Below are positions 8,414 to 16,226 of a DNA stretch of 46,602 bases, piece by piece. Below the pieces are notes generated by a model that worked only from the letters and a program-made list of their open reading frames with translations, was not told the origin of the DNA and did not search any database. The stretch covers positions 6,131-52,732 of the forward strand of contig JAGXKW010000016.1 in NCBI GenBank assembly GCA_018334995.1. Reading direction: 5' to 3'. The translations under genes were made by a program, and so were the position numbers. The first letter of the stretch is position 1. Each line of letters begins with the position of its first letter. The stretch is from Wenzhouxiangellaceae bacterium. GTDB lineage: Bacteria; Pseudomonadota; Gammaproteobacteria; Xanthomonadales; Wenzhouxiangellaceae.

Positions 8414-8979
8414 CGGACCGTCTCCAGCGCACTCGCCAGCCAGGCGCGCGCCGTGCGCAGGTCGCGCTTGACGGTGGCCGCCGAGACGTCGAGCGCGCCA
8501 GCTACTTCGTCGTCGGCCAGGCCGCCAAAATAGCTCAGCACCACGGCTTCGGCCTTGCGCGGGGCAGCCTGCTCAAGTGCCTCGATGGCCCGATCGATAT
8601 CGAGCACGTCGACCACCATCGGCGATGCGCCATCGACAAAACTGCTGTTGAGTGTGATGTCGGGTAGGCCGCTGCCGCGCTTGGCGCGCTTTCTTGCCCT
8701 TGCCTGATTAACCAGCACCTGGCGCATCGCGTTTGCGGCAATGGCGTAGAAGTGTTCACGGTCTCGCGGCGCAAGCTTAAGCTCGGCCAGCTTAATGTAG
8801 GCCTCATGGACCAGCTCGGTCGGCTCGCATTGCGGCGCGGACTCTTTCGCGAGCCGGGCATGAGCCAGCCGTCGCAGATGATCGTGCACCCGGTGCCAGA
8901 CCGCGTCGCGAGCCGCACCGTCGCCGACCGCGGAGCGCCGCAGAAGCTCGGTCAGGGGCGGGTCGCTGTTACCGGTCAT
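8410..8979 (-). CDS. ECF sigma factor (PF07638 / TIGR02999 type)
   Basis: The 189-residue protein has sigma region 2 (about 20-105, with TELVHEAYIKL at 54-64 and HFYAIAANAMRQVLVNQARA) and region 4 at 125-185 (LSYFGGLADDEVAGALDVS, then ATVKRDLRTARAWL). The wording matches the PF07638 group, which differs from standard ECFs by carrying PTELVHEAY where others have an acidic EDLVQE-type sequence. In the related ECF43 sigma of Vibrio parahaemolyticus a partner kinase phosphorylates a Thr in region 2.2 to permit RNA-polymerase binding; Thr54 here is a candidate by analogy. No anti-sigma factor is nearby; the partner is the overlapping kinase gene. The gene is divergent from the FG-GAP cluster. Its first 47 bases recur as a stub at 15951-15997. 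Confidence 0.93.
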   Translation of the reverse strand: MTGNSDPPLTELLRRSAVGDGAARDAVWHRVHDHLRRLAHARLAKESAPQCEPTELVHEAYIKLAELKLAPRDREHFYAIAANAMRQVLVNQARARKRAKRGSGLPDITLNSSFVDGASPMVVDVLDIDRAIEALEQAAPRKAEAVVLSYFGGLADDEVAGALDVSAATVKRDLRTARAWLASALETVR

Positions 8980-9206
8980 GGATACGACGATAATGCGGGT
9001 TGATCCGATTATGCCTCAGTCGGCGCATAGAACAGTGACAATCCTTACTGCGATGACGCGATGGTCACAAACCCACAAAAGTTCCTGCGTGCCCGCCTGC
9101 TGGCGCCGGCGCTGATTTCGAATTACGGTTTTGCCCCCGCGAAAGCGGCTCAGCTTCGCGCGCCGGCCCCCCGCCGGACCGCCACGTACCGGGCCATCGT
9201 CTGCGC
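8933..9206. repeat. Segmental duplication, copy 1 (sigma 5' end, intergenic region, FG-GAP leader)
   Basis: This block is strongly similar, with point differences and small indels, to 15951-16226. Shared stretches include the sigma-gene start (CGCCGCAGAAGCTCGGTC), the intergenic string GATCCGATTATGCC and most of the leader coding for FLRARLLAPALISNYG and RRTATYRAIVCA. Similarity stops abruptly at 9206/9207, where a perfect hairpin begins in this copy. Confidence 0.85.
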
Positions 9207-9273
9207 GGGGTCTTTGGGTGACCCCAAAGACCCCGCTACTGCTCCCGATGCCGAAATACTGAGACGGCCCTAG
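9061..9273 (+). pseudogene. Truncated FG-GAP protein leader (signal-peptide remnant)
   Basis: The frame starts MVTNPQKFLRARLLAP and is nearly identical to the first 50 residues of the 7-repeat FG-GAP protein at 16080. After RTATYRAIVCA (to 9206) it runs into unrelated sequence opening with a hairpin, and stops at 9273. None of the propeller repeats follow. It is therefore a leader cut off from its gene, not a functional small protein. The neighbouring 14-repeat gene starts downstream with its own different signal peptide. Confidence 0.75.
9207..9234. repeat. Perfect 12-bp-stem hairpin at a duplication breakpoint
   Basis: GGGGTCTTTGGG and CCCAAAGACCCC flank a TGAC loop. It starts exactly where the leader copy stops matching the one at 16080. 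No T-run follows, so it is unlikely to be a simple terminator. It could mark a recombination scar or a small insertion. Confidence 0.7.
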
Positions 9274-9278
9274 GGCCG
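9265..9278. repeat. 14-bp perfect palindrome CGGCCCTAGGGCCG
   Basis: It lies 67 bases upstream of the ATG of the 14-repeat FG-GAP gene, in the position of a promoter or operator site. Function unknown. Confidence 0.5.
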
Positions 9279-9344
9279 CTGGGGTTTGAAATGTTGCGCT
9301 ATGGCGTCTGCACTGACAGTGGTGCGAAATCCCCGGAGAGCAAG

Positions 9345-12300
9345 ATGAGCGTAAAGCACTCTGAGCTGTATTCGTTTCTTCTGGCCGTCTTGTTGATGGG
9401 GTCACTGACCTACGCTTCGCAGGCTGCGACGCCGGGTCTGTTGTTTACCGAAGAGTCTTCCGATACCGCGTCGCCCGAGCGCGCGCGAACCCGCTCGCCC
9501 GTATCCGGCCTGTCGGATGCGGGGAATGGCGCTCGGGGGTTATCCGGGTCAATCGTCCAGTCAGGCGATCGCACAGGGATCAATCGAGCCGCGCACCAAG
9601 CCGGCGCTCAGCACGGCTGGCAGGCGAGCATGCAGCGCGAACTGGGCGAGCGTGAATACCACGCCACGCCGGCTGCTGCCAGTCGGCTGCGCGAAGCGCG
9701 GAATGCGGGGGTGATCGACAGCACTCACCTAGCGCTGCCGGAAGACGGCCCGGTGCTGCAGTCCCCCAATCGGGCACATGAACTGCGCACCTATTATCTG
9801 AACGACCGGATCGCCGTGCTCCCGCGCGTTGGTGAACAGGCCGACTGGGTACTGACCCTCAAGACCTCTGGTATCGGTCGGTCAGCCGATCCGCTCACCA
9901 CTTTGCCCGCAGTCGCGCCATCCAGCGAGGGGAACCGCGTGCGCTATAGGCGTGGCACGGTCGAGGAGTGGTACGTCAATTCCGCCGTTGGGGTCGAGCA
10001 AGGTTGGACGCTGAGCGAACGACCCCTGGGCGAAGGTCCGCTGGAGATCCGGATTGCCGTTGATGGGCTGGTCGCCGATGTTGGCGACAGCGACGTTCGG
10101 TTCCGCGGCACGGGTGCCGGTGCGGCCATCGCGATTAATTACGACAAGCTTGCAGCGTTCGACGCCAGCGGCGCTGACCTGCCGGCAAGGCTCGAGGCGA
10201 CGGCGGGCGGATTCCGGATCGTGGTCGACGACCGCGATGCACGCTATCCGGTCGTGATCGACCCATTGATGACCACGCCCGCCTGGCAGGCCGAAAGCGA
10301 CCAGCAAGATGCCTCTTTCGGCACCTCGGTGGCTGGAGCCGGGGATGTCAACGGCGACGGTTTTTCCGACGTGATCGTCGGGGCATCCGGGTTCGACAAC
10401 GGCGAGGCCGATGAAGGCGCGGCGTTCGTGTATTTCGGCTCGGCGTCGGGTCTGTCGACCACGGCGGACTGGCAGGCCGAAGGCGACCAAGTCAGTGCCA
10501 GTTTCGGTATTTCTGTGGCGGGTGCCGGGGATGTCAACGGCGACGGCTTTGCCGACGTGATTGTCGGGGCCTCCAGGTTTGACGACGGCGAGTTCAATGA
10601 AGGGGCTGCGTTCGTGTACTTCGGCTCGGCGTCGGGTCCGTCGACCGCGGCGGACTGGCAGGCCGAGAGCAACAAGGCAAGCGCCGAATTCGGCACCTCG
10701 GTGGCCGGCGCCGGAGACGTCAATGGTGACGGCTACGCTGATATGATCATTGGCGCGCGGGTTTTCGACAACGGCGAGAACGATGAAGGGGCTGCGTTCG
10801 TGTACTACGGCTCGGCGTCGGGTCCGTCGATCGCGGCGGACTGGCAGGCCGAGAGCAACAAGGCAGACACTGAATTCGGAAGCTCGGTGGCCGGCGCCGG
10901 GGATGTCAATGGCGACGGCTATGCCGATGTGATCGTCGGGGCACCCTTGTTCGACAACAATGGCGCGAGCAATAAAGGCGCGGCGTTTGTGTTTTTCGGC
11001 TCCGACTCGGGTCTGGCCGCCACAGCAGCCTGGCAAGCCGAAGGCGACGACCCCTTTGACCGTTTCGGCACCTCGGTGGCCGGCGCTGGGGATGTCAACG
11101 GCGATGGCTATGCCGACGTGATCGTCGGGGCGCGAAACTTCGACACCGACCAGAACCTTGAAGGCGCGGCGTTCGTGTATTTCGGCTCGGCGTCGGGTCT
11201 GTCGACCACGGCGGACTGGCAGGCCGAAGGCGACCAAGTCAGTGCCAGTTTCGGTATTTCTGTGGCGGGTGCCGGGGATGTCAATGGCGACGGCTTTGCC
11301 GACGTGATCGTCGGGGCAGTTTTCTTCGACAACGGCCAGGACGATGAAGGCGCGGCGTTCATGTACTTAGGCTCGGCGTCGGGCCTGGGCACTGCGCCGG
11401 CTTGGCAGGCCGAGAGCGATCAGGACGCTGCCTGGTTCGGCGCCTCGGTGGCCGGTGCAGGGGATGTCAATGGCGACGGTTTTGCCGACGTGATCGTCGG
11501 GGCAAGCTTGTTCGACAACGGCGAAGCCAATGAAGGGGCAGCGTTCGGGTACCTCGGTGCCGCGTCGGGTCTGGTGACCACGGCCGCGTGGCAGGCTGAA
11601 AGCGACCAGGATTTTGCCGGCTTCGGCGACGCTGTGGCCGCTGCCGGGGATGTCAACGGCGACGGCTTTGCCGACCTGATTGTCGGGGCTCCCCAGTTTG
11701 ACAACGGCGAAACCAATGAAGGCGCCGCGTTCGTGTTCCTGGGCTCCGCGTCCGGTCTGTCGACAGCAGCGGACTGGCAGGCCGAAAGCGACCAGGAATT
11801 CGCCAATTTCGGTTCTTCGGTGGCCGGAGCCGGGGACGTCAACGGCGACGGCTATGCCGATGTGATCGTCGGCGCGCCCTTTTTCGACAACGGCGAGACC
11901 GATGAAGGGGCTGCGTTCGTGTTTTTCGGCTCCGACTCGGGTCTGGCCGCCACAGCAGCCTGGCAAGCCGAAGGCGACGACCCTTTTGACCGTTTCGGCA
12001 CCTCGGTGGCCGGCGCTGGGGATGTCAACGGCGATGGCTTTGCCGACGTGATCGTTGGGGCAGACCGGTTCGACAACGGCGAGACCGATGAAGGCGCCGC
12101 GTTCTTGTATCTGGGCGCGGCGTTGGGTTTGTCGGCCACGCCCGTCTGGCAGGCCGAAAGCGACCAGGAAGATGCCGCCTTCGGCGCCTCGGTGGCCGGA
12201 GTCGGAGATGTCAACGGCGACGGCCATGCCGACGTGATCGTCGGGGCACCTAAGTTCGACAGCGGGCAGGTCAACGAAGGCGCGGCGTTCGTGTACTTCG

Positions 12301-13817
12301 GGTCGGCGTCGGGTCTGTCGACCACGGCGGACTGGCAGGCCGAGAGCGATCAGGCCTTTGCCCGATTTGGCAGCTCGGTGGCCGGTGCCGCGGATGTCAA
12401 CGGTGACGGCTTTGCCGACGTGATCGTCGGGGCACGCTTTTTCGACAACGGCGAGACCAATGAAGGCGCCGCGTTCGTGTTTCTGGGCTCCGCGTCCGGT
12501 CTGTCGACAGCAGCGGACTGGCAGGCCGAAAGCGACCAGGAATTCGCCAATTTCGGTTCTTCGGTGGCCGGAGCCGGGGACGTCAACGGCGACGGCTATG
12601 CCGATGTGATTATCGGCGCGTTTCTTTTCGACAACGGCGAGGTCGATGAAGGCGCGGCGTTTGTGTACTTGGGCTCCGCGTCGGGTCTGGGCGCGACCGC
12701 AGACTGGCAGGCCGAAAGCGATCAGGACGATGCCTGGTTCGGCTTTTCGGTGGCCGGAGCCGGGGACGTCAACGGCGACGGCTATGCCGACGTGAGCGTC
12801 GGGTCCATTGATTTCGACAACGGCCAGACCAACGAAGGTGCGGCATTTGTGTACCTGGGCAACGAGGGGCGCAGCCGCGTTGCACTGGCTCGTCAGTTCC
12901 AGATTGACGGCACCACCCCGATTGCGCCCGGTGGCCTGGTGCCGGGCGGAGATTTCATGGTATCGATTTTCGCACCAGTGCATGTCGGTAGGACGCTGGC
13001 GGGCATTGCGGTGGAGGTCAAGCCAGCCGGCGTGCCGTTCGATGGTCAGAACCTGGTGACCGCCGTTCCTGAATTGGTCTTCCAGGACAGCACCACCGGA
13101 CAGGCGCGCTACGACGCCACCATCGACCTGCAGACCGTTGGTGCGTGGCGATGGCGCGCAAGAGTCTTGAGTGATCCCACCACCACGGTCACCTCCGGTA
13201 TTGGCAACTGGGGCCGCTGGCTGCAACCGGCTCGCGCGGCCGGCCAAAGCGCCGATGTTCGCTTCGTAACCTTTTTTTCGGTGGGCGGCATGGTCAGCGG
13301 CCTGGAAAGTAGTGGCCTGGTGCTGAATAACGAAGGTAGCGACTTGCCGATTGCAGGCAACGGGTCATTCATCTTCCCGGCCCAGGTCGACGGCTCGGAC
13401 TACGCGGTCACCGTCTTGGACCAGCCCTCCGGTCCTAGCCAGACTTGTACTGTTGGCAATGGCACCGGCACCCTGGCCGGGGCGAACGTCACGGACGTCC
13501 AGGTGACCTGCGTGACCGACGACTTCACCGTCGGCGGCACGGTTTCAGGTCTGGCCGGCACAGGGCTCGTGCTAAGAAACAACGCCGGGGACGACCTGTC
13601 CGTCTCGGGCGACGGAGCCTTCACCTTCCCGACCGCGCTGGCCGATGGCTCAAACTATGTGGTCACCGTTGCAACTCAGCCTTCGGAGCTCAGCCAGACC
13701 TGCACCGTCACCAGCGGCACCGGCACCCTGGCCGGGGCGAACGTCACGGACGTCCAGGTGAGCTGTATGACCGACGACTTCACCGTCGGCGGCACGTCCG
13801 CACGGGGCTCGTGCTAA
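9345..13817 (+). CDS. Secreted FG-GAP repeat protein with 14 propeller repeats (C-terminus frameshifted)
   Basis: ATG at 9345 follows GGAGAG and gives a signal peptide (MSVKHSELYSF, Leu-rich core, YASQA cleavage). Residues about 35-305 form an N-terminal region with beta-rich stretches. Then come 14 near-identical repeats of 62 residues (about 309-1177), each with WQAE, GDVNGDG(F/Y)AD and GAAFVY. The DVNGDG loop is the calcium-binding signature of FG-GAP/integrin-alpha blades. A linker (about 1178-1310) is followed by repeats of about 80 residues beginning VGGTVSGL, with paired Cys. The frame ends early at 13817 (ARGSC) because repeat 3 of this last set lacks 13 bases; the rest continues in another frame to 14575. 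It is probably an extracellular adhesin or envelope protein. It lies divergently from the sigma/kinase genes. Confidence 0.85.
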   Translation: MSVKHSELYSFLLAVLLMGSLTYASQAATPGLLFTEESSDTASPERARTRSPVSGLSDAGNGARGLSGSIVQSGDRTGINRAAHQAGAQHGWQASMQRELGEREYHATPAAASRLREARNAGVIDSTHLALPEDGPVLQSPNRAHELRTYYLNDRIAVLPRVGEQADWVLTLKTSGIGRSADPLTTLPAVAPSSEGNRVRYRRGTVEEWYVNSAVGVEQGWTLSERPLGEGPLEIRIAVDGLVADVGDSDVRFRGTGAGAAIAINYDKLAAFDASGADLPARLEATAGGFRIVVDDRDARYPVVIDPLMTTPAWQAESDQQDASFGTSVAGAGDVNGDGFSDVIVGASGFDNGEADEGAAFVYFGSASGLSTTADWQAEGDQVSASFGISVAGAGDVNGDGFADVIVGASRFDDGEFNEGAAFVYFGSASGPSTAADWQAESNKASAEFGTSVAGAGDVNGDGYADMIIGARVFDNGENDEGAAFVYYGSASGPSIAADWQAESNKADTEFGSSVAGAGDVNGDGYADVIVGAPLFDNNGASNKGAAFVFFGSDSGLAATAAWQAEGDDPFDRFGTSVAGAGDVNGDGYADVIVGARNFDTDQNLEGAAFVYFGSASGLSTTADWQAEGDQVSASFGISVAGAGDVNGDGFADVIVGAVFFDNGQDDEGAAFMYLGSASGLGTAPAWQAESDQDAAWFGASVAGAGDVNGDGFADVIVGASLFDNGEANEGAAFGYLGAASGLVTTAAWQAESDQDFAGFGDAVAAAGDVNGDGFADLIVGAPQFDNGETNEGAAFVFLGSASGLSTAADWQAESDQEFANFGSSVAGAGDVNGDGYADVIVGAPFFDNGETDEGAAFVFFGSDSGLAATAAWQAEGDDPFDRFGTSVAGAGDVNGDGFADVIVGADRFDNGETDEGAAFLYLGAALGLSATPVWQAESDQEDAAFGASVAGVGDVNGDGHADVIVGAPKFDSGQVNEGAAFVYFGSASGLSTTADWQAESDQAFARFGSSVAGAADVNGDGFADVIVGARFFDNGETNEGAAFVFLGSASGLSTAADWQAESDQEFANFGSSVAGAGDVNGDGYADVIIGAFLFDNGEVDEGAAFVYLGSASGLGATADWQAESDQDDAWFGFSVAGAGDVNGDGYADVSVGSIDFDNGQTNEGAAFVYLGNEGRSRVALARQFQIDGTTPIAPGGLVPGGDFMVSIFAPVHVGRTLAGIAVEVKPAGVPFDGQNLVTAVPELVFQDSTTGQARYDATIDLQTVGAWRWRARVLSDPTTTVTSGIGNWGRWLQPARAAGQSADVRFVTFFSVGGMVSGLESSGLVLNNEGSDLPIAGNGSFIFPAQVDGSDYAVTVLDQPSGPSQTCTVGNGTGTLAGANVTDVQVTCVTDDFTVGGTVSGLAGTGLVLRNNAGDDLSVSGDGAFTFPTALADGSNYVVTVATQPSELSQTCTVTSGTGTLAGANVTDVQVSCMTDDFTVGGTSARGSC
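10270..12876 (+). repeat. Tandem array of 14 FG-GAP repeats, 186 bp each
   Basis: I counted 14 units, each 62 codons (unit 4 has 63), starting near each TGGCAGGCC (WQA). Some are locally near-identical pairs: units 2 and 6 share QVSASFGISVAGAG, 5 and 10 share DDPFDRFGTSV, 9 and 13 share QEFANFGSSV. Fourteen is twice the seven blades of an integrin-type propeller. Confidence 0.88.
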
Positions 13818-14530
13818 GAAACAACGCCGGGGACGACCTGTCCGTCTCGGGCGACGGAGCCTTCACGTTCCCGACCGGGCTGGCCGATGGCTCAAACTAT
13901 GTGGTCACCGTTGCAACTCAGCCTTCGGAGCTCAGCCAGACCTGCACCGTCACCAGCGGCACCGGCACCCTGGCCGGGGCGAACGTCACGGACGTCCAGG
14001 TGACCTGCGTGACCGACGACTTCACCGTCGGCGGCACGGTTTCAGGTCTGGCCGGCACGGGGCTCGTGCTAAGAAACAACGCCGGGGACGACCTGTCCGT
14101 CTCGGGCGACGGAGCCTTCACCTTCCCGACCGCGCTGGCCGATGGCTCGACCTATGCGGTCACCGTCAGAACCCAGCCAACCGATCCGCGGCAGGTTTGC
14201 GCAGTGACGAACGCTACGGGAAAAATCTCCGGGTCGGATGTGACCGCGATTGAAGTCGACTGCGTTACCGGCTATTCCGTTGGTGGCACGGTCACTGGAC
14301 TCCGAGCAACAGGGCTTGTTTTTGACCTGAACAATCGTTCCGCACTGCTGTTCGAGCAGGACTCGGACTTCGTGTTCGACCTGTCCCTGACGACCGGCCA
14401 GACCTGGAGCGTCCGCATCCTCTTCGAACCCGATGCGCATACTTGCGCGATTTCACCGGGAAGCGGACTGATCGGCAGCACAAACGTGACGGACGTCGCT
14501 GTTAGCTGCATCACCGATATCTTGTTGAGC
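13275..14530 (+). repeat. Five C-terminal repeats of about 80 residues (VGGTVSGL...DVQVTC)
   Basis: Units begin at about 13275, 13525, 13780, 14020 and 14270. Units 2, 3 and 4 are nearly identical in DNA, while 1 and 5 are diverged. Each codes for VGG-x-VSGL, GLVL-NN, GxFTFP, QTCTV and TDVxVxC, with two Cys that may pair. Unit 3 carries the 13-base deficit that shifts the frame. Confidence 0.82.
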
Positions 14531-14575
14531 GACAGTTTCGAGGATCTGGCAGAGGAGCCAATCAGTGTTGATTGA
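13800..14575 (+). pseudogene. Out-of-frame 3' end of the 14-repeat FG-GAP gene
   Basis: Directly after the shift at about 13796 the second frame reads TGLVLRNNAGDDLSVSGDG and continues through units 3, 4 and 5 of the C-terminal repeat to ILLSDSFEDLAEEPISVD and a TGA at 14575. The missing bases are clear by comparison with the sister unit at about 14025-14055, where GGCACG is followed by 17 bases before CACGGGGCTC but here by only 4. Either the gene is really broken, or the assembly collapsed in repeated DNA, or the shift is reversible by recombination between units. Confidence 0.8.
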
Positions 14576-14709
14576 ACCCGCGCTTGTGGAGGCGTAGCCG
14601 GCCGCGCCACGGCTTGCCGCAGCCAGTCGCCGCCCCCGGCCAGTGCAGCCTGGTTGCGCGGCGCGCGGATGTTCAATCCCGATCCCGATCCCAATTACAC
14701 TCCCGTCCA

Positions 14710-15765
14710 ATGACTTCCAAAAATCAGTCCGAGACGTCCGGCCCCGCCTTTTCGCTGCGGTTTTCCCGCAATTTCGGGCGCTGGCTGGCCGATTTGGGAG
14801 CGAGCCTGGCCTTCACGACCTACCAGGCTGGCAAGCTGTTCATGCTGGGGACCAGTGAATCGGGCGTTAGTGTGGCCGAGCGCACCTATGCCCGCTGCAT
14901 GGGCCTGGCTGCGCGCGCAGACCGCCTGTACCTGGCCAGCTTGTACCAGCTCTGGCGGTTCAATAACGTGCTCGAGAACGGCGAGTCGTACGAAGGCTAC
15001 GACCGGCTGTACATCCCCCACCTGGGATGGACCACCGGCGACGTCGATGCCCACGACATCGGCATCGATGGGCGCGGCTGGCCGGTGTTCGTCAACACCC
15101 TGTTCAGCTGCCTCGCGCGTCCGTCGGACAAGGCCAATTTCGACGTCGTCTGGACGCCGCCGTTCATCACGCGCCTTGCGCCGGAGGACCGCTGCCACCT
15201 CAACGGGCTGGCGATGTACGAGGGCGACCCCCGCTGGGTGACGATGATCAGCACCAGCGACGTCGCCGAGGGCTGGCGAGATCACCGGCTCGACGGCGGG
15301 CTGGTCATGGACGTTTGCAGCAACGAGGTTGTCTGCAAGGGGTTGTCCATGCCGCACTCGCCGCGCTGGTACCGGGGGCGGCTGTGGCTTCTGAACTCGG
15401 GCAGCGGTGAGTTCGGCCACGTCGACCTGCAGACGGGCGCGTTCGAACCGCTGTGTTTCGTGCCCGGCTACGCGCGCGGATTGGCGTTCCACGGCCGCTA
15501 CGCGCTGGTCGGGCTGTCGAAGGCGCGCAACCAGTCGTTCAGCGGGCTGCCGCTGGACGATGCGCTGGAGAAGCGCAACGCGCAGGCCCGCTGCGGCATC
15601 GTCGTGGTCGATCTCGAGACCGGCGACCTGCTCCACCACCTGCGTATCGAGGGGGTGGTCGACGAACTGTTCGATGTCGCCGTCATCCCCGGCGCTGTCC
15701 GGCCCATGCTGCTCGGGTTCAAGACCGACGAGATCAAGCGGATGGTGCGTTTTGGCGGCGGTTAG
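14710..15765 (+). CDS. TIGR03032 / DUF4915 family protein
   Basis: The 351-residue product has no signal peptide. Recurrent segments such as LAFTTYQAGKLFMLG, YLASLYQLWRF, HDIGIDGRGWPVFVNTLFSCLA, LNGLAMYEGDP, GLSMPHSPRWYRGRLWLLNSGSGE and LCFVPGYARGLAFHGRYALVGLS match what I know as the TIGR03032 family. Members look like beta-propeller proteins with periodic hydrophobic strands; none has an established biochemical role as far as I know. I chose ATG 14710 because the family starts just before the FSRNFGRWLADLGASLAFT segment; the upstream in-frame codons are Arg-rich and unlike a protein. The gene sits between the two FG-GAP genes, 134 bases after the first. Confidence 0.82.
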   Translation: MTSKNQSETSGPAFSLRFSRNFGRWLADLGASLAFTTYQAGKLFMLGTSESGVSVAERTYARCMGLAARADRLYLASLYQLWRFNNVLENGESYEGYDRLYIPHLGWTTGDVDAHDIGIDGRGWPVFVNTLFSCLARPSDKANFDVVWTPPFITRLAPEDRCHLNGLAMYEGDPRWVTMISTSDVAEGWRDHRLDGGLVMDVCSNEVVCKGLSMPHSPRWYRGRLWLLNSGSGEFGHVDLQTGAFEPLCFVPGYARGLAFHGRYALVGLSKARNQSFSGLPLDDALEKRNAQARCGIVVVDLETGDLLHHLRIEGVVDELFDVAVIPGAVRPMLLGFKTDEIKRMVRFGGG

Positions 15766-16079
15766 CCGGAGCCACAAACGGGTCCAATCGGCTCGATGCA
15801 CAGGTGACCAAATCCGCTCGGATCTAAAGCTTGACTCGGAATTTCTGAACCAGAGCGATTAGCCTGCAGAAAAACAGAAAGAAAATGGCCATTGCAAATA
15901 CTGGTTCAATAATGGCCGGTGATCATCGACCTGGACCCGCGAAAGCGGCTGAGCGCCGCAGAAGCTCGGTCTGGGGCGGGTCGCTGTCACCCGTCAAGGG
16001 CCCGATGTTGAAGCGGGGATGATCCGATTATGCCCCAGTTCGCGCATAGATAAGTAACGATCCTTGCTGCGACGATTCG
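15766..16079. other. Intergenic region carrying the second sigma-leader duplication
   Basis: The first 180 bases show nothing recognisable. From 15936 comes the 15-mer CCCGCGAAAGCGGCT, which also occurs inside the FG-GAP leader at 9136-9150. It is followed at 15951 by the duplicated sigma stub and the promoter-side sequence of the next gene. Confidence 0.5.
15951..15997 (-). pseudogene. Stub of a second ECF sigma gene (first ~16 codons)
   Basis: Read on the minus strand from 15997 it gives (TTG) LTGDSDPPQTELLRRS, against MTGNSDPPLTELLRRS at the start of the intact sigma gene. The homology ends at 15951 and nothing of the rest of the sigma or kinase genes follows. It keeps the same divergent geometry to an FG-GAP gene as the intact sigma gene. 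Confidence 0.75.
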
Positions 16080-16226
16080 ATGGTCACGGACCCCCAAAAG
16101 TTCTTGCGTGCCCGCCTGCTGGCGCCTGCGCTGATTTCGAATTACGGTCTTGCGCCCGGAAAAGCGGCCCAGCCTCGCGCGCCGGCCCTGCGCCGAACCG
16201 CCACGTACCGGGCCATCGTCTGTGCG
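15951..16226. repeat. Segmental duplication, copy 2 (sigma stub, intergenic region, FG-GAP leader)
   Basis: This is the partner of 8933-9206. Here the leader continues into a complete propeller gene, so this copy shows what the leader was attached to originally. Confidence 0.85.

Noticed and set aside
6812..8533. Open plus-strand frame of 573 codons opposite the kinase
   Set aside because: The kinase and sigma genes on the other strand have complete motifs; this frame is compositional only.
9207..9234. Rho-independent terminator
   Set aside because: The stem is strong but no T-run follows on either strand.
9061..9273. Small secreted protein of 70 residues
   Set aside because: It is nearly identical to the leader of the 7-repeat protein and diverges abruptly at a hairpin; better explained as a truncated copy.
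10270..12876. Regular repeats as a CRISPR array
   Set aside because: Units are 186 bp, in frame and code for FG-GAP blades; there are no short repeats with unique spacers.
11367..13247. Open minus-strand frame of 626 codons opposite the FG-GAP array
   Set aside because: It mirrors the tandem repeats of the coding strand, has no ribosome site and no family; a by-product of repeated GC-rich codons.
14695..15801. Open minus-strand frame opposite the TIGR03032 gene
   Set aside because: No recognisable domain, and the plus strand has a clear family match.
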